NCBI RefSeq assembly: GCF_000314795.2
Contig: NZ_KB373314.1
Coordinates: forward strand, 1,252,526-1,316,525
Direction: 5' to 3'
Length of the DNA stretch: 64,000 nucleotides
From: Streptococcus sp. F0442
GTDB lineage: Bacteria; Bacillota; Bacilli; Lactobacillales; Streptococcaceae
The notes under the pieces were generated by a model. It did not search any database. It was given only the letters and a program-made list of their open reading frames with translations, and was not told where the DNA came from. The position numbers and the translations under genes were made by a program. Shown in pieces: positions 28,674 to 40,354 of the stretch (its first letter is position 1; each line of letters starts with the position of its first letter).

Positions 28674-29285
28674 TTAAAGCATTTTGTTGTAGAATTCAAC
28701 GACAAGTGCTTCGTTGATTTCTGGGTTGATTTCATCGCGTTCTGGAAGGCGAGTCAATGAACCTTCAAGTTTGTCAGCATCGAATGATACGAATGCTGGG
28801 CGTCCAACTGTAGCTTCAACAGCTTCAAGGATAGCCGGAACTTTAGCTGATTTTTCGCGAACTGAGATCACTTGACCTGGAGTTACACGGTATGAAGGGA
28901 TATCAACGCGTTTTCCATCAACAAGGATGTGACCGTGGTTAACGAATTGACGAGCTTGACGACGAGTAGTCGCAAGTCCAAGACGGTAAACAACGTTATC
29001 CAAACGACGTTCCAAAAGAAGCATGAAGTTGAAACCGACAGTTCCTTCTTTAACTTTAGTAGCTTGTACGAACAAGTTACGGAATTGTTTTTCACCAAGT
29101 CCGTAAGAGAAACGAAGTTTTTGTTTTTCAGCTAATTGCAAACCGTATTCTGACAATTTTGAACGGTTATTTGGTCCGTGTTGTCCTGGTACGTAGTTAC
29201 GACGTGCCAATTCTTTACCTGTACCTGTAAGTGACAAGCCAAGACGGCGAGATTGTTTCCAAGATGGTCCTGTATAACGTGACAT
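28674..29285 (-). CDS. rpsD: 30S ribosomal protein S4
   Basis: A 203-residue primary rRNA-binding protein of the small subunit. The N-terminal [16 protein letters not shown] block and the S4 RNA-binding domain (about 93-155, [27 protein letters not shown]) are intact. In Firmicutes S4 often represses its own mRNA; the long leader here is consistent with that. It stands as a single gene. AGGAGGACA precedes the ATG. Confidence 0.98.
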   Translation of the reverse strand: MSRYTGPSWKQSRRLGLSLTGTGKELARRNYVPGQHGPNNRSKLSEYGLQLAEKQKLRFSYGLGEKQFRNLFVQATKVKEGTVGFNFMLLLERRLDNVVYRLGLATTRRQARQFVNHGHILVDGKRVDIPSYRVTPGQVISVREKSAKVPAILEAVEATVGRPAFVSFDADKLEGSLTRLPERDEINPEINEALVVEFYNKML

Positions 29286-29474
29286 GTGAAATGTCCTCCT
29301 ATAAAAATAATTTTTGTAGGAAATAACGTTTTAGACAAACCTGATTCGTTCAGAAAGCCTTCGCCCAAACAGCAAAGGTTACTTTTCTAGCTGACTTCCT
29401 GTTGACGAGCTTCATTTTGTCCTGCTGTCATTTCGCACAAATTCTATTTTATCACGGAATAGAGACTTTGTAAA
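29286..29474 (-). promoter_or_regulatory. rpsD promoter and long leader
   Basis: The -35 TTTACA (29474-29469), 17-base spacer and extended -10 TGATAAAAT (TAAAAT at 29451-29446) give a transcript start near 29439. This leaves a leader of about 150 bases with several complementary segments (for example GACAGCAGGAC and GTCAACAGG). It is a candidate S4 autoregulatory leader; the pseudoknot has not been folded. Confidence 0.65.
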
Positions 29475-29490
29475 GTACTTCAAAACAATT

Positions 29491-30222
29491 TCAATGAAAT
29501 TCAGACAATAATTCTATGATTCGTTTTTTATATTGCAATTGTTGCCAGTCTCTATCCGTTGCTGGATCCCATTTTAAAGGAAGATCTGCAACAATTTCTC
29601 CAGGATTATGATTCAAGATATAGACCCGGTCACTCAATGTCAAAGCTTCTTCGATACTATGAGTGATCAAAAGAGTGGTGAGACCAAGACGTTCCTTGCT
29701 TTCCAGATACCATTGATAAAGATCCTGCCTTGTCAATTCATCTAAAGCACTAAAAGCTTCATCTAGTAGAAAGACAGAATGGCCCAGAAGATAGGTTCTC
29801 AATAGCGCCACCCGTTGCCGCATCCCCCCACTCAGCGCATTGGGATAAAGGTTGGCGATACTTCTTAGCTTAAATTCCTCTAACAATTTTAGAGCTGTAG
29901 ATGTCGCCTCTTCCTTAGGAATTTTTTTTAATTGAAGGGGAAGAATAATATTTCCCAATACTGTCTTATGTTCTAACAAAAGATCCTTTTGTAACATATA
30001 GCTGACTTTCCCAAAAGAGATCGGGGCATCATCTACTTCTATAGATCCCGTTTGCAAGGGAAGGATCCCAGCAATTAAATTGAACAAGGTTGATTTGCCA
30101 ACCCCACTGGGACCTAAAATAGATACGATTTCTCCTTTTTGCACTTCTAGTGATACATTATTTAAAACTGCTTTATCTCCAAATGTGAAACTTACATCTT
30201 TTACTGTTAAAATATCAGTCAC
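29491..30222 (-). CDS. thiZ: Thiamine-precursor ABC transporter, ATP-binding protein
   Basis: A 243-residue ABC ATPase of the nitrate/taurine type. Walker A GPSGVGKST, signature LSGGMRQRV and Walker B FLLDEAF are intact. It overlaps thiY by 8 bases. The TPP riboswitch upstream of the operon and the NMT1/THI5-like binding protein point to import of a thiamine pyrimidine precursor. It is the last gene of the unit. Confidence 0.85.
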   Translation of the reverse strand: MTDILTVKDVSFTFGDKAVLNNVSLEVQKGEIVSILGPSGVGKSTLFNLIAGILPLQTGSIEVDDAPISFGKVSYMLQKDLLLEHKTVLGNIILPLQLKKIPKEEATSTALKLLEEFKLRSIANLYPNALSGGMRQRVALLRTYLLGHSVFLLDEAFSALDELTRQDLYQWYLESKERLGLTTLLITHSIEEALTLSDRVYILNHNPGEIVADLPLKWDPATDRDWQQLQYKKRIIELLSEFH

Positions 30223-31210
30223 CTACCAATTCATTTGTGAAACCTTTGTCTCTTAAGTCATTTGAAACCAATCCTTGCTCTTTTGCCCAAGCATAAAAAG
30301 CATTCCAACGTTTAGGATCAAACTGCCCCCACTTGTCCTTGTCTGAAGCATATTGACTAGAAAGATATTTTTGGGAAGCCAGGACAAAATCACGCTGATT
30401 TGCCAAGGCAGGGGCCTGTTTGATCAAGATATCCGCAGCTTCTTCTGGATGCTCTATAGCATATTGGTAGCCCTTTTTCACCGCTTGAATGAATTTTTTT
30501 GCTTCCTCTTTATGAGACTTCAAATAGTCATTGTTAGCAATAATAACAGGCGAATAGTAGTCAAATGCAGGAACAAAATCTTTCATATAGAAGAAATTCG
30601 TCTTCATTCCCTTTTGCTCAGCCAAAATTCCATCCCAACCATGATAAATCCAAGCAGCATCAAAGAGCTTATTTTCAATCGGAGTAATGGAATTTGAATC
30701 ACTATTTGGAACCAATTTTACTTGATTAAAATCAGCCCCTTCTTTTTTCATCATCGATTTGATCATTTCCAACTCAATTGGATCATTCCAGGTGCCATAC
30801 CGCTTACCAACCAAATCTTTTGGACTTGTGATCGCTGCATCTTTTCTTGAAATAATCCCTGACGTATTGTGTTCGACGATAGCTGCAACAGCGGTAATCC
30901 CCGCACCTTTATCCAATTTCTTGGCCATAGAATCTTGGAAATAAATACCAAATGGAGCTTTCCCATTGATAATCAAATCAGAACTACTGTCTTCCGGGGG
31001 AAGTTTTATATCTACATCCAGTCCTGCATCTTTAAAGTAGCCTTTTTCCTTTGCTACATAGAGACCTGTATGATTGGTATTCGGGGTCCAATCTAGAATA
31101 AAATCAATCTTCGTTTCATTACTTGACGATTTTTTGACAGAATTTTGACAAGCAACCAAAAAAACAACTCCACAAATAATTGATAAAGCCAAAGCTAACT
31201 GCTTCTTCAT
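30215..31210 (-). CDS. thiY: NMT1/THI5-like substrate-binding lipoprotein
   Basis: A 331-residue lipoprotein with lipobox LVAC (Cys21). The body matches the NMT1/THI5-like family (DFILDWTPNTNHTGLYVAKEKGYF at the start; CCCFC-type motif absent), which in ThiY proteins binds formylaminopyrimidine or hydroxymethylpyrimidine. It sits between thiX and thiZ and is under the TPP riboswitch. The exact pyrimidine bound cannot be read from sequence. Confidence 0.88.
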   Translation of the reverse strand: MKKQLALALSIICGVVFLVACQNSVKKSSSNETKIDFILDWTPNTNHTGLYVAKEKGYFKDAGLDVDIKLPPEDSSSDLIINGKAPFGIYFQDSMAKKLDKGAGITAVAAIVEHNTSGIISRKDAAITSPKDLVGKRYGTWNDPIELEMIKSMMKKEGADFNQVKLVPNSDSNSITPIENKLFDAAWIYHGWDGILAEQKGMKTNFFYMKDFVPAFDYYSPVIIANNDYLKSHKEEAKKFIQAVKKGYQYAIEHPEEAADILIKQAPALANQRDFVLASQKYLSSQYASDKDKWGQFDPKRWNAFYAWAKEQGLVSNDLRDKGFTNELVGD

Positions 31211-31266
31211 AAGAAATACCTCTTTTACATTATTGTCAATTTATTTTTACACTATTTACAAGTTTG

Positions 31267-32025
31267 TCAACCCTTTTTCCACTTCAAAATGCGTTTTTCT
31301 AATTGGTCAACGAGAAACATACCGAGTAAACTAATAGCAGAAATTAATACAATGATCGCAAACATTGTATCATACTGAAACAACTTCTTCGATTGGATCA
31401 TATAAACTCCCAATCCATCAAACCCTCCTAACCATTCTGAAACAACCGTACTGATAAAGGCATAGGAGACACTTACGCGTAAACCTGCAAAAAAATAAGG
31501 AAGTGCTGCAGGAATTTTATAGTGGACTAAGGTCTGAAAACGGTTGGCTTGCATAATCTGAAACAATCTCAAGATGTCTTGATCACAATGTCGAAAGCCA
31601 TCTAAGAAACTAACTACAATGGGAAACACTACCGTAATAATAATCAAGACAAGCTTTGGAAGCATACCATACCCAAACCAAAGGACCAATATGGGGGCTA
31701 AGGCAATCGTCGGAATGGTTTGAATAACAACCATAAAGGGATAGACCAAATCATTCACCCATTGAAAACTATCCATGAGAATTGCTAAGCCAGCAGCCAA
31801 AAGAACCCCTATAACAAGTCCGATCAAGGCCACTTGAAGGGTAGACAAACTGTGATGCATCAGAAGCACTCGATCTCGCACAAAGGCAGTCCCAATTTCA
31901 AGTGGCGTCGGCAATACAAATTTTGGTAAGATGTTTAAAACTCCTGCCAACTGCCATAAAACAAGAAGAGCAGTAAATCCTGCAATCCCTATTAACTGCT
32001 TTGAATATCTATTTACAAGAGACAT
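31267..32025 (-). CDS. thiX: Thiamine-precursor ABC transporter, permease
   Basis: A 252-residue permease of the BPD_transp_1 family with about six membrane spans and the EAA-like loop around CDQDILRLFQIMQANRFQTL. The ATG at 32025 is chosen because AAAGGAGG lies 5 bases upstream; an earlier in-frame start at 32043 lies within it. It is the first gene after the riboswitch terminator. Confidence 0.87.
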   Translation of the reverse strand: MSLVNRYSKQLIGIAGFTALLVLWQLAGVLNILPKFVLPTPLEIGTAFVRDRVLLMHHSLSTLQVALIGLVIGVLLAAGLAILMDSFQWVNDLVYPFMVVIQTIPTIALAPILVLWFGYGMLPKLVLIIITVVFPIVVSFLDGFRHCDQDILRLFQIMQANRFQTLVHYKIPAALPYFFAGLRVSVSYAFISTVVSEWLGGFDGLGVYMIQSKKLFQYDTMFAIIVLISAISLLGMFLVDQLEKRILKWKKG

Positions 32026-32046
32026 CGTAACCTCCTTTCTCACAAA

Positions 32047-32073
32047 TAAAAAACGCCTCCAAAATAGGAGACG
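32047..32073 (-). terminator. Riboswitch-controlled terminator
   Basis: The stem CGTCTCC/GGAGGCG with a 6-base loop is followed on the minus strand by TTTTTT. It is placed between the TPP aptamer and thiX, so it is the likely off-state of the switch. Confidence 0.85.
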
Positions 32074-32112
32074 GATTGCACAAGGTCACTTAAAACGAAA
32101 AATAAATTTCAT

Positions 32113-32193
32113 TTGTTTCCTACGCTGGCATTACCCAGATCAGGTGCGGTCGAAGCTTACACTTCCTCTCAGACTGTACACAGACTCCCATAT
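32113..32193 (-). ncRNA. TPP riboswitch aptamer
   Basis: On the minus strand the thi-box signature is clear: GGGAGTC near the 5' end, CTGAGAGGAAG, then ACCTGATCTGGGTAATGCC and AGCGTAGGAAA. With TPP bound, the downstream terminator should form and switch off thiXYZ. Confidence 0.93.
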
Positions 32194-32235
32194 GTATTTA
32201 TTATAATAACTGATTTAGACGATAAAAGCAAGAAA

Positions 32236-32508
32236 TTAATCCAAATAACGAATTAAATTCTTCTCTGTTAAAATATCTGAATAGGTGTAAGACTCCACGT
32301 ATGTATTGGCCGGTTCACCTGGTAAGCTATTGTCGTTCGTATACTCGATAATAAATAAAGAAGGATAGACCTCAATCAAGCGTCCGAATTTATTTTTTTG
32401 ACGTTTCCGTCCATTTTCAAGTGTCATTTCAACCACTTGTCCTTCATGAGCCTTGATCTCTTCTTTAATTTTTTTCATTTTTGCAACATCTGTAAATGCA
32501 TCACTCAT
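32236..32508 (-). CDS. veg: Veg family protein
   Basis: A 90-residue protein. Conserved Veg features are present: HEGQVVEMTLENGRKRQKNKFGRLIEVYPSLFIIEY. In Bacillus subtilis Veg promotes biofilm gene expression; its role in streptococci is not established. It lies one base after dnaB on the same strand. Confidence 0.9.
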   Translation of the reverse strand: MSDAFTDVAKMKKIKEEIKAHEGQVVEMTLENGRKRQKNKFGRLIEVYPSLFIIEYTNDNSLPGEPANTYVESYTYSDILTEKNLIRYLD

Positions 32509-32509
32509 C

Positions 32510-33868
32510 TTATTGATCCTCTCTCTTTGAAATGCTTGAAAATTTATTGTATTCCTTTTGGAAAATTAATTCTACTGTTCCACGCGCACCTGAACGGTTT
32601 TTCTCTATAATCACTTCAACCGTATTATTGGGAATACCATCTTCTTCCTCTTCACCAGCCCGATCATAATAATCATCTCGATACAAGAAGGCAACAATAT
32701 CCGCATCCTGCTCAATGGATCCAGATTCACGAATATCAGAAAGAACAGGACGTTTATCTTGGCGCTGTTCCACACCACGTGACAGCTGACTCAAAGCAAT
32801 AACAGGTACTTTTAGTTCCTTGGCCAAAATCTTTAACTGACGGGAAATTTCTGAAACTTCCTGTTGACGGTTTTCTCTTCCAGTCCCTGTAATCAGCTGC
32901 AGGTAGTCAATCAGAATAAGACCGAGATTGCCTGTTTCCTGCGCTAATTTTCTTGCTCTCGAACGAATCTCAGTGATCCGAATTCCTGGCGTATCATCGA
33001 TGTAAATACTCGCATTGGCCAAATTTCCTTGAGCAATGGCATACTTTCGCCACTCTTCATCCGTCAATTGACCTGTACGAATCGAATGGGATTCAATCAA
33101 GCCTTCAGCTGCTAACATCCGGTCGACCAAACTTTCAGCACCCATTTCTAATGAGAAAATAGCCACTGTCTTATCCAACTTGGTTCCGATATTTTGTGCA
33201 ATATTTAGAGCAAAGGCTGTTTTCCCTACTGCAGGACGAGCTGCTAAAATGATCAACTCTTCCTCATGTAGCCCCGTCGTCATATGGTCCAAATCGCGAT
33301 AGCCTGTCGCAATACCCGTGATATCAGAGGTTTGAAGCGAGCGGGCTTCCAAGCTACCAAAGTTACTATTCAAGATGTCTCGGATATTTTTAAATCCACT
33401 ACGATTTGCGTTTTCACTAACATCAATCAGAGCTTTTTCAGCACCCGCAATGATTTCATCTGAAGGACTTGCGCCATCATAAGCTTGATTAATACTTTCC
33501 GTTAATCGAGAGATCAAACGACGTAGGACAGCTTTTTCGGCTACAATCTTCGCGTAATACTCCGCGTTAGCTGAAGTTGGTACCGAATTAATGACTTCTA
33601 CCAAATAGGAGAGACCACCAATATTTTGGAGATCTCCTTGACCATCTAAAATATTTCGAACAGTCGTCGCATCAATCGCATCCCCACGGTCAGCTAGATC
33701 AATCATGGCTTTAAAAATCAAACGGTGCGAATATTTAAAGAAATCGCCAGGTTCGATATATTCACGAACAAAGACCAATTTTCCCTCATCAATAAAGATG
33801 GCTCCCAACACTGATTGTTCAGCTTGGATATCTTGAGGTTGTGTTCGTAATTCCTCTATCTCAGCCAT
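32510..33868 (-). CDS. dnaB: Replicative DNA helicase
   Basis: A 452-residue hexameric helicase (named dnaC in Bacillus). The N-terminal primase-interacting domain covers about 1-110 (PQDIQAEQSVLGAIFID), and the RecA-like motor follows with Walker A ARPAVGKTAFALN near residue 215 and Walker B LILIDYLQLI near 315. It follows rplI with a 25-base gap and may be in the same unit as gdpP-rplI, a conserved Firmicute arrangement. Confidence 0.98.
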   Translation of the reverse strand: MAEIEELRTQPQDIQAEQSVLGAIFIDEGKLVFVREYIEPGDFFKYSHRLIFKAMIDLADRGDAIDATTVRNILDGQGDLQNIGGLSYLVEVINSVPTSANAEYYAKIVAEKAVLRRLISRLTESINQAYDGASPSDEIIAGAEKALIDVSENANRSGFKNIRDILNSNFGSLEARSLQTSDITGIATGYRDLDHMTTGLHEEELIILAARPAVGKTAFALNIAQNIGTKLDKTVAIFSLEMGAESLVDRMLAAEGLIESHSIRTGQLTDEEWRKYAIAQGNLANASIYIDDTPGIRITEIRSRARKLAQETGNLGLILIDYLQLITGTGRENRQQEVSEISRQLKILAKELKVPVIALSQLSRGVEQRQDKRPVLSDIRESGSIEQDADIVAFLYRDDYYDRAGEEEEDGIPNNTVEVIIEKNRSGARGTVELIFQKEYNKFSSISKREDQ

Positions 33869-33893
33869 AAAAAAACCTTTCTATCGATCGTGT

Positions 33894-34346
33894 TTACCCT
33901 TCGTTTACACGAATATTAATCACACTTGTAACATCTTGATAAATTTTTACAGGGACATCAATCAAACCTGTTGCACGAATTGGGGAGGCAACTTGGATAT
34001 GACGTTTATCAATTTTAATGCCAAATTGTTTCTCAAGTTCTTCTGCAATCTTTTTATTAGTAATAGAGCCGAAAGTACGGCCATCTGGCCCAATTTTTTC
34101 AGTGAATTGAACAACAGTTGCTTCTTCTTCCAATTTCGCTTTAATCTTTTGCGCTTCTGCTAACAACTCAGCATGCGCTTTTTCTTCTGACTTTTGCTTT
34201 CCACGAAGTTCACCGATTGCTTGGGCATTGGCTTCTTTCGCAAGATTTTTCTTGATCAAAAAGTTTTGTGCATAACCAGTAGGCACTTCTTTAATTTCGC
34301 CTTTTTTACCTTTACCTTTTACATCCGCTAAGAAAATAACTTTCAT
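33894..34346 (-). CDS. rplI: 50S ribosomal protein L9
   Basis: A 150-residue protein with the typical N-terminal [19 protein letters not shown], a long central helix and the C-terminal RNA-binding domain. Its start overlaps the gdpP stop by 4 bases (ATGA). Confidence 0.98.
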   Translation of the reverse strand: MKVIFLADVKGKGKKGEIKEVPTGYAQNFLIKKNLAKEANAQAIGELRGKQKSEEKAHAELLAEAQKIKAKLEEEATVVQFTEKIGPDGRTFGSITNKKIAEELEKQFGIKIDKRHIQVASPIRATGLIDVPVKIYQDVTSVINIRVNEG

Positions 34347-36319
34347 TCTACATTCTCCTTTTCAATAGTTACTTCGTTTTCAATCGTCTCAATCAGTTGT
34401 TGACGAATACTCATCAAATCTTGACCCTCAATTTGAGAGGCTGCCGAATTGAAATGACCTCCTCCGCCAAGTTGTTCCATGATACGCTGTACATTGACTT
34501 TGCTTCGACTTCGTGCAGAAATCGAGACAGTCCCACTTTGATTACAAGCAATGACAAAGGTTGCTTCTACCTCAGACATGGCTAGCATACTATCAGCAGC
34601 CTTACTAATGGTTACTGAATCATAGGCTTTAGTCGTGTTGGCACAAGCCACTATGATATGTGGCAAAATCTTTTCACCTGTTAAGATCAATTCGTTTACT
34701 TCACGGTACTCATCAAACTGGATAGCAGAGATCTCTTGAATAGCTACACTATCACTACCTCTGGAACGAAGGTAACTAGCCACATCAAAGGTCCGACTTG
34801 TAACACGTGTGGAGAAGTTCTTAGTATCCAGCATGATTCCAGCCATTAAGACACTAGCTTGAATCTTCGTCAATCGATTTTTCTTCGACTTCTGGAACTG
34901 AATAAGTTCACTTACCAATTCGCTCGCACTACTTGCTCCACTTTCAATATAGGTGATCAGAACATTTTCAGGGAAATCATCATCTCGACGATGATGATCA
35001 ATGACAATAATCTGTTGAAATTGTTGATAAAAATCTTTAGAGAGAGTCAAGGCTGTCTTAGAATGGTCAACCATAACCAACAAGGAGCGATCCGTTACCA
35101 TTTGCATGGCTTCCTCTAAGGTAAGGATTTTCGTAACTTGTTCATCTTCTAATTTCTCAATCGCTCGTGAAATATCGCTGGCCATCGCATGTGGGTCATA
35201 AACAACATAGGATGAGGCCAAAATATTACTAGAGAAAAATTGCATTCCCACAGAGGCACCCAATGCGTCCATATCTAAATTTCTATGCCCAACAATGAAG
35301 ACTTGGTCAACAGATTTGATCTTATCCGAAATGGCTGTCATCATAGCGCGTGTCCTAGTTCGAGTGCGTTTTACAGCCGAGGCCGTTCCCCCACCAAAGA
35401 AAATAGGATTTTTCTGTTCATTATTTTCCTTGACAACTGCTTGATCCCCACCACGAACTTCCGCAAGGTTCAGGTTCAATAGAGCCACTTTACCAATACC
35501 ATCATGCTCTCCATCACCATATGAGAATCCCATACTTAAGGTAATAGGTAGTTCACGATTTTTGGCATCTTCACGAAATTGATCAATAACAGAAAATTTC
35601 GATTCCATCAATTGCTCCAAGACCGTGTAATCCGTAAACAAATAGAAACGATCCATCCCCACACGTCTGTAAAACATATGGTAGTGAGCTGTAAACTCTT
35701 CCACAAAATTGGCAATAAAACTATTGATATTGCTAATATCCGAATCAGAAATGACATCTTCTAGATCATCGTAATTATCAACAGAGATAATACCAATCAC
35801 TGGCCGAGTCGTCACTAATCCGACAGTTGCTTCATACTCACTTGAAACATCAAAAAAGTATACAACACTTGATGTCTGATCAAAGTAAACCGAATATTTC
35901 TTATCGGCTACAGTGACATAATGGCCTTTATCTTCAAACAAGGTGTTGAGTAGTTTTTTCAATAATTCAACGTTAAAATCACCATCATCTGTTGAAAAAA
36001 TCAATTCTGCATAGGGATTAAACCACTCGACTTCCTGAGTTTCTTTATTAATCTTAATAACACCTACAGGCATTTTATCAAGTAGAGATGCTAATCCACT
36101 TTCTGCCTGATGGTTAACATACTGTATTTGTTCGAGTTCATCTAACTCTGAAATCTGTAATTGGTATTCAAATAAAGCAATCAAAGCAGCTAAGACTAGA
36201 AAAATTGCAATAAGAGTTACATAGCCTTTGCCAAAGATTCTTAAAAAAATTGCTAAAATTGCAAATGAAATAAAACCAATTAACACATAATGGATGAACG
36301 ATAAACGAAATTTTTTCAT
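34343..36319 (-). CDS. gdpP: Cyclic-di-AMP phosphodiesterase GdpP
   Basis: About 658 residues. Two N-terminal membrane spans (roughly 10-48) are followed by a degenerate PAS domain (about 80-150), a degenerate GGDEF domain (about 170-300), and a DHH-DHHA1 catalytic module with [29 protein letters not shown] and [11 protein letters not shown]. The enzyme hydrolyses c-di-AMP, which controls potassium and osmotic balance and wall stress. The ATG at 36319 is used because AGAGG lies 6 bases upstream; an in-frame start at 36424 has no ribosome site and lies before the extended -10 (TGGTATAAT, 36346-36338). Confidence 0.95.
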   Translation of the reverse strand: MKKFRLSFIHYVLIGFISFAILAIFLRIFGKGYVTLIAIFLVLAALIALFEYQLQISELDELEQIQYVNHQAESGLASLLDKMPVGVIKINKETQEVEWFNPYAELIFSTDDGDFNVELLKKLLNTLFEDKGHYVTVADKKYSVYFDQTSSVVYFFDVSSEYEATVGLVTTRPVIGIISVDNYDDLEDVISDSDISNINSFIANFVEEFTAHYHMFYRRVGMDRFYLFTDYTVLEQLMESKFSVIDQFREDAKNRELPITLSMGFSYGDGEHDGIGKVALLNLNLAEVRGGDQAVVKENNEQKNPIFFGGGTASAVKRTRTRTRAMMTAISDKIKSVDQVFIVGHRNLDMDALGASVGMQFFSSNILASSYVVYDPHAMASDISRAIEKLEDEQVTKILTLEEAMQMVTDRSLLVMVDHSKTALTLSKDFYQQFQQIIVIDHHRRDDDFPENVLITYIESGASSASELVSELIQFQKSKKNRLTKIQASVLMAGIMLDTKNFSTRVTSRTFDVASYLRSRGSDSVAIQEISAIQFDEYREVNELILTGEKILPHIIVACANTTKAYDSVTISKAADSMLAMSEVEATFVIACNQSGTVSISARSRSKVNVQRIMEQLGGGGHFNSAASQIEGQDLMSIRQQLIETIENEVTIEKENVE

Positions 36320-36488
36320 CATAAACCTCTTCACGGAATTATACCATAAATGGAGGTAAAAAGCGAGGTTTCTCTTTATTATTAAAGAGAAGATAGACAG
36401 GCAAAAAGCTTTTTCACAGTCCACTTATCTGTAAACCTCATTGACAAACTTGTCAACAAACAGAAAGGATTGCAAACTATAAAATTGA

Positions 36489-36509
36489 GGCTGAAAAACT
36501 ATTTCAGCC
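36489..36509 (-). terminator. mnmG terminator
   Basis: An 8-bp perfect stem GGCTGAAA/TTTCAGCC is followed by a T-rich stretch on the minus strand. A second palindrome TTGACAAACTTGTCAA (36441-36456) lies beyond it, in the gap before gdpP. Confidence 0.8.
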
Positions 36510-36526
36510 CCATGAGATTAGTAATT

Positions 36527-38428
36527 TTATTTATTTTTTGAAATGCTCCGACTCTTGCCTTCAAGATAAACCATCAAGATAGAAATATCGGCTGGGTTGA
36601 CACCTGAAATCCGACTAGCTTGACCAATGGTCTCTGGATTAATCAGTTTGAACTTTTGACGAGCTTCTGTTGCGATGGAGTCAATATCATCCCAGTCAAT
36701 ATTGGCAGGAATTCGTTTTTCTTCCATTCGCTTCATTTTTTCAACCTGATCTAAAGCTTTTGAGATATAACCCTCGTACTTAATTTCAGTTTCGATCAAC
36801 TCGATAATCTTATCATCTAACTCTTCAGCAGCTGGTCCGATAAAGTTAACAACATCTTGATAAGATACTTCTGGTCTTCTCAAGAATTCTTTGGCTGTGA
36901 CAGCATCTGTCAATGGTTTAAAGCCTAGCGCTGCAACCTTCTCGTTCGTTTCCTTTACAGGTTTTAACTTAATACTGTCAAGGCGCTTCATTTCATTTTC
37001 AAACTGATACTTCTTGGTTTCAAAACGTGCCCAACGTTCGTCATCAACTAGACCAACCTCGCGACCGATTTCTGTCAAGCGCATATCTGCATTATCATGA
37101 CGAAGAATTAAACGATATTCAGCACGACTTGTTAACAAACGATAGGGCTCAACTGTCCCTTTGGTTACCAAGTCATCAATCATGACTCCAATATAACCAT
37201 CACTCCGTTTCAAGATGAGCTCTGGTTTTCCTTGAATTTTTAGGGCAGCATTAATCCCTGCCACAATTCCTTGGCCAGCAGCTTCCTCATAGCCAGATGT
37301 TCCATTGGTTTGGCCTGCTGTAAAGAGACCTGAAATTTTCTTGGTTTCTAAAGTTGCCCGCAATTGATGTGGAAGAACCATATCATACTCAATCGCATAA
37401 CCCGTTCGCATCATCTCAGCATTTTCCAATCCCTTAATAGAATGGACAAGATCTCGTTGCACATCCTCTGGTAAACTGGTTGACAAGCCTTGGACATAGA
37501 CTTCTTCTGTATTGCGTCCTTCTGGTTCAAGGAAAAGCTGATGACGTTCCTTGTCAGCAAAGCGAACAATCTTATCTTCAATAGATGGACAATAACGAGG
37601 GCCAACACCCTTTACAACACCTGTAAACATAGGGGCCCGGTGTAAATTGCTGTTGATGATCTCGTGGCTTTGACTATTGGTATAGGTTAACCAACAAGGG
37701 ATTTGATCCTTTAAATAATCCTCGTCACGCGAATTGTAAGAAAAGTGATTTGGATTCTCATCACCAGGTTGAATTTCCGTTTCTTCATAATTGATTGACG
37801 ATGCCTTTACACGTGGTGGCGTACCCGTTTTGAACCGTCCAATTTCTAGTCCAAGATTTTTGAGGTTTTCAGCCAAATTAATAGAAGCAAGGCTATGGTT
37901 AGGTCCTGACGAATACTTAAGATCCCCAATAATAATTTCCCCTCTGAGAGCTGTTCCTGTCGTCACAATAACAGCCTTGGCCCCATATTCTTGGTGAGTC
38001 GCAGTTCGAACACCAATAACCTTCCCGTCTTCTACCAAAATTTCATCAATCATGGTTTGGCGAAGGGTCAAGTTTTCTTGGTTCTCAACTGTCTTACGCA
38101 TTTCCTTAGAGTAGAGCTCTTTATCTGCTTGAGCACGAAGCGCACGAACAGCTGGTCCCTTTCCTGTATTCAACATCTTCATCTGAATATAGGATTTGTC
38201 AATATTCTTGGCCATCTCTCCACCGAGAGCATCTACCTCACGGACAACAATCCCTTTTGCAGAACCACCAATCGAAGGATTACATGGCAAAAACGCCAAC
38301 ATTTCGATATTGATGGTTGCAAGTAAAACTTTACAACCCATTCGGCTCGCAGCAAGGGAGGCTTCTACCCCAGCATGCCCCGCTCCGATTACAATAATAT
38401 CGTATTCTTCTATAAAATTATAAGTCAT
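36527..38428 (-). CDS. mnmG: tRNA uridine-5-carboxymethylaminomethyl modification enzyme
   Basis: A 633-residue FAD-dependent enzyme (gidA). The dinucleotide-binding motif [17 protein letters not shown] is at residues 16-32, and the C-terminal helical domain is intact. With MnmE it modifies wobble U34 of tRNAs ending in purine codons, the same base thiolated by MnmA, encoded about 600 bases upstream. It starts 8 bases after the nudix gene and is probably co-transcribed with it. Confidence 0.97.
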   Translation of the reverse strand: MTYNFIEEYDIIVIGAGHAGVEASLAASRMGCKVLLATINIEMLAFLPCNPSIGGSAKGIVVREVDALGGEMAKNIDKSYIQMKMLNTGKGPAVRALRAQADKELYSKEMRKTVENQENLTLRQTMIDEILVEDGKVIGVRTATHQEYGAKAVIVTTGTALRGEIIIGDLKYSSGPNHSLASINLAENLKNLGLEIGRFKTGTPPRVKASSINYEETEIQPGDENPNHFSYNSRDEDYLKDQIPCWLTYTNSQSHEIINSNLHRAPMFTGVVKGVGPRYCPSIEDKIVRFADKERHQLFLEPEGRNTEEVYVQGLSTSLPEDVQRDLVHSIKGLENAEMMRTGYAIEYDMVLPHQLRATLETKKISGLFTAGQTNGTSGYEEAAGQGIVAGINAALKIQGKPELILKRSDGYIGVMIDDLVTKGTVEPYRLLTSRAEYRLILRHDNADMRLTEIGREVGLVDDERWARFETKKYQFENEMKRLDSIKLKPVKETNEKVAALGFKPLTDAVTAKEFLRRPEVSYQDVVNFIGPAAEELDDKIIELIETEIKYEGYISKALDQVEKMKRMEEKRIPANIDWDDIDSIATEARQKFKLINPETIGQASRISGVNPADISILMVYLEGKSRSISKNK

Positions 38429-38436
38429 TTTTTCTC

Positions 38437-38892
38437 CTATTCTTCAAGATGGATGTGTCGTAATTGTCCGTCCCAATCTGGTAAGGCAGTTTTCAAAAAT
38501 GCCGGCTTCAGATTTACAGTATGTAGATCATCTAAAGCAAGCCATCTGCAAGGTAATGACTTCGCATCTTCTTGCATGGTTAACGGTGCATCTTCCAGCA
38601 AGTCCACCAAATAATGAAATTCAATGTTATGGTAGTGGATTCCAGCTTGTTCAAAGCGATTTTCAACAATGAAAGCTAACTGAACAGCTCTAGACGCGAC
38701 ACCCAGTTCTTCTTTTACTTCTCGAACTACGGCATCTTCAGTAGCTTCATCCACTTGAATGGCACCTCCAATTGTATAAAAACCGTCTTCATCTTCTACG
38801 ACTAACAAGCGATTGTCTTTTACAATCAAAGCAGTCGCTCTCACACCAAAAACTGTCTGATTCAACTTGGTCCGAAAATCCCGTTTTTGCAT
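38437..38892 (-). CDS. NUDIX hydrolase
   Basis: About 151 residues. The NUDIX box is visible as [23 protein letters not shown], a close fit to GX5EX7REUXEEXGU. The substrate is unknown. The ATG at 38892 has AAAGGA 6 bases upstream; an upstream start at 38964 adds residues without a ribosome site. It is the first gene of the nudix-mnmG unit. Confidence 0.9.
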   Translation of the reverse strand: MQKRDFRTKLNQTVFGVRATALIVKDNRLLVVEDEDGFYTIGGAIQVDEATEDAVVREVKEELGVASRAVQLAFIVENRFEQAGIHYHNIEFHYLVDLLEDAPLTMQEDAKSLPCRWLALDDLHTVNLKPAFLKTALPDWDGQLRHIHLEE

Positions 38893-39000
38893 TTTACATC
38901 CTTTCGAAACGACACAAAAATAGTCAAAACTCTGAGAAGCGCAGGACAAAAAAGCCTGCAACATCCATGAGCTTTGACCATCACTTCTATTGCTTTTATT

Positions 39001-39028
39001 ATTGTAGCAAATTGAGAATATTTGTCAA
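39001..39028 (-). promoter_or_regulatory. Promoter of nudix-mnmG
   Basis: The -35 TTGACA (39028-39023), 16-base spacer and -10 TACAAT (39006-39001) lie in the gap after mnmA. The leader would be about 100 bases and contains a stem GCAGG/CCTGC. Confidence 0.7.
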
Positions 39029-39029
39029 T

Positions 39030-40175
<1,146 letters not shown>

Positions 40176-40176
40176 T

Positions 40177-40219
40177 CACGATTGAAGGTCGTGGTTTGCT
40201 TCAACGATTGAAGGTCGTT
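40177..40219 (-). repeat. Two tandem anticodon-arm-like hairpins in the mnmA leader
   Basis: Two copies of ACGACCTTCAATCGT are 26 bases apart. As RNA on the mnmA strand each folds to a 5-bp stem and 7-base loop: AACGA/TCGTT (40219-40203) and CACGA/TCGTG (40193-40177), both with loop CCTTCAA. The outer base pair differs between copies but stays paired (A-U, then C-G). Loop positions 34-36 read UUC, the tRNA-Glu anticodon that MnmA modifies. Confidence 0.7.
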
Positions 40220-40232
40220 TTGAGCATTATCA

Positions 40233-40261
40233 ATTGTAACACGCTTTATAGTAGAAAACAA
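40233..40261 (-). promoter_or_regulatory. mnmA promoter
   Basis: The -35 TTGTTT (40261-40256), 17-base spacer and -10 TACAAT (40238-40233) place the transcript start near 40226, just before the first hairpin. The leader is about 75 bases. Confidence 0.6.
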
Positions 40262-40354
40262 GCATCATGCCATTCTACTTATTGACTATTGTATCTAGAC
40301 GTTTACAAGTATGTAAATCAAAAAGAGTCCAATTGCTGAACTATTTCATCTACT

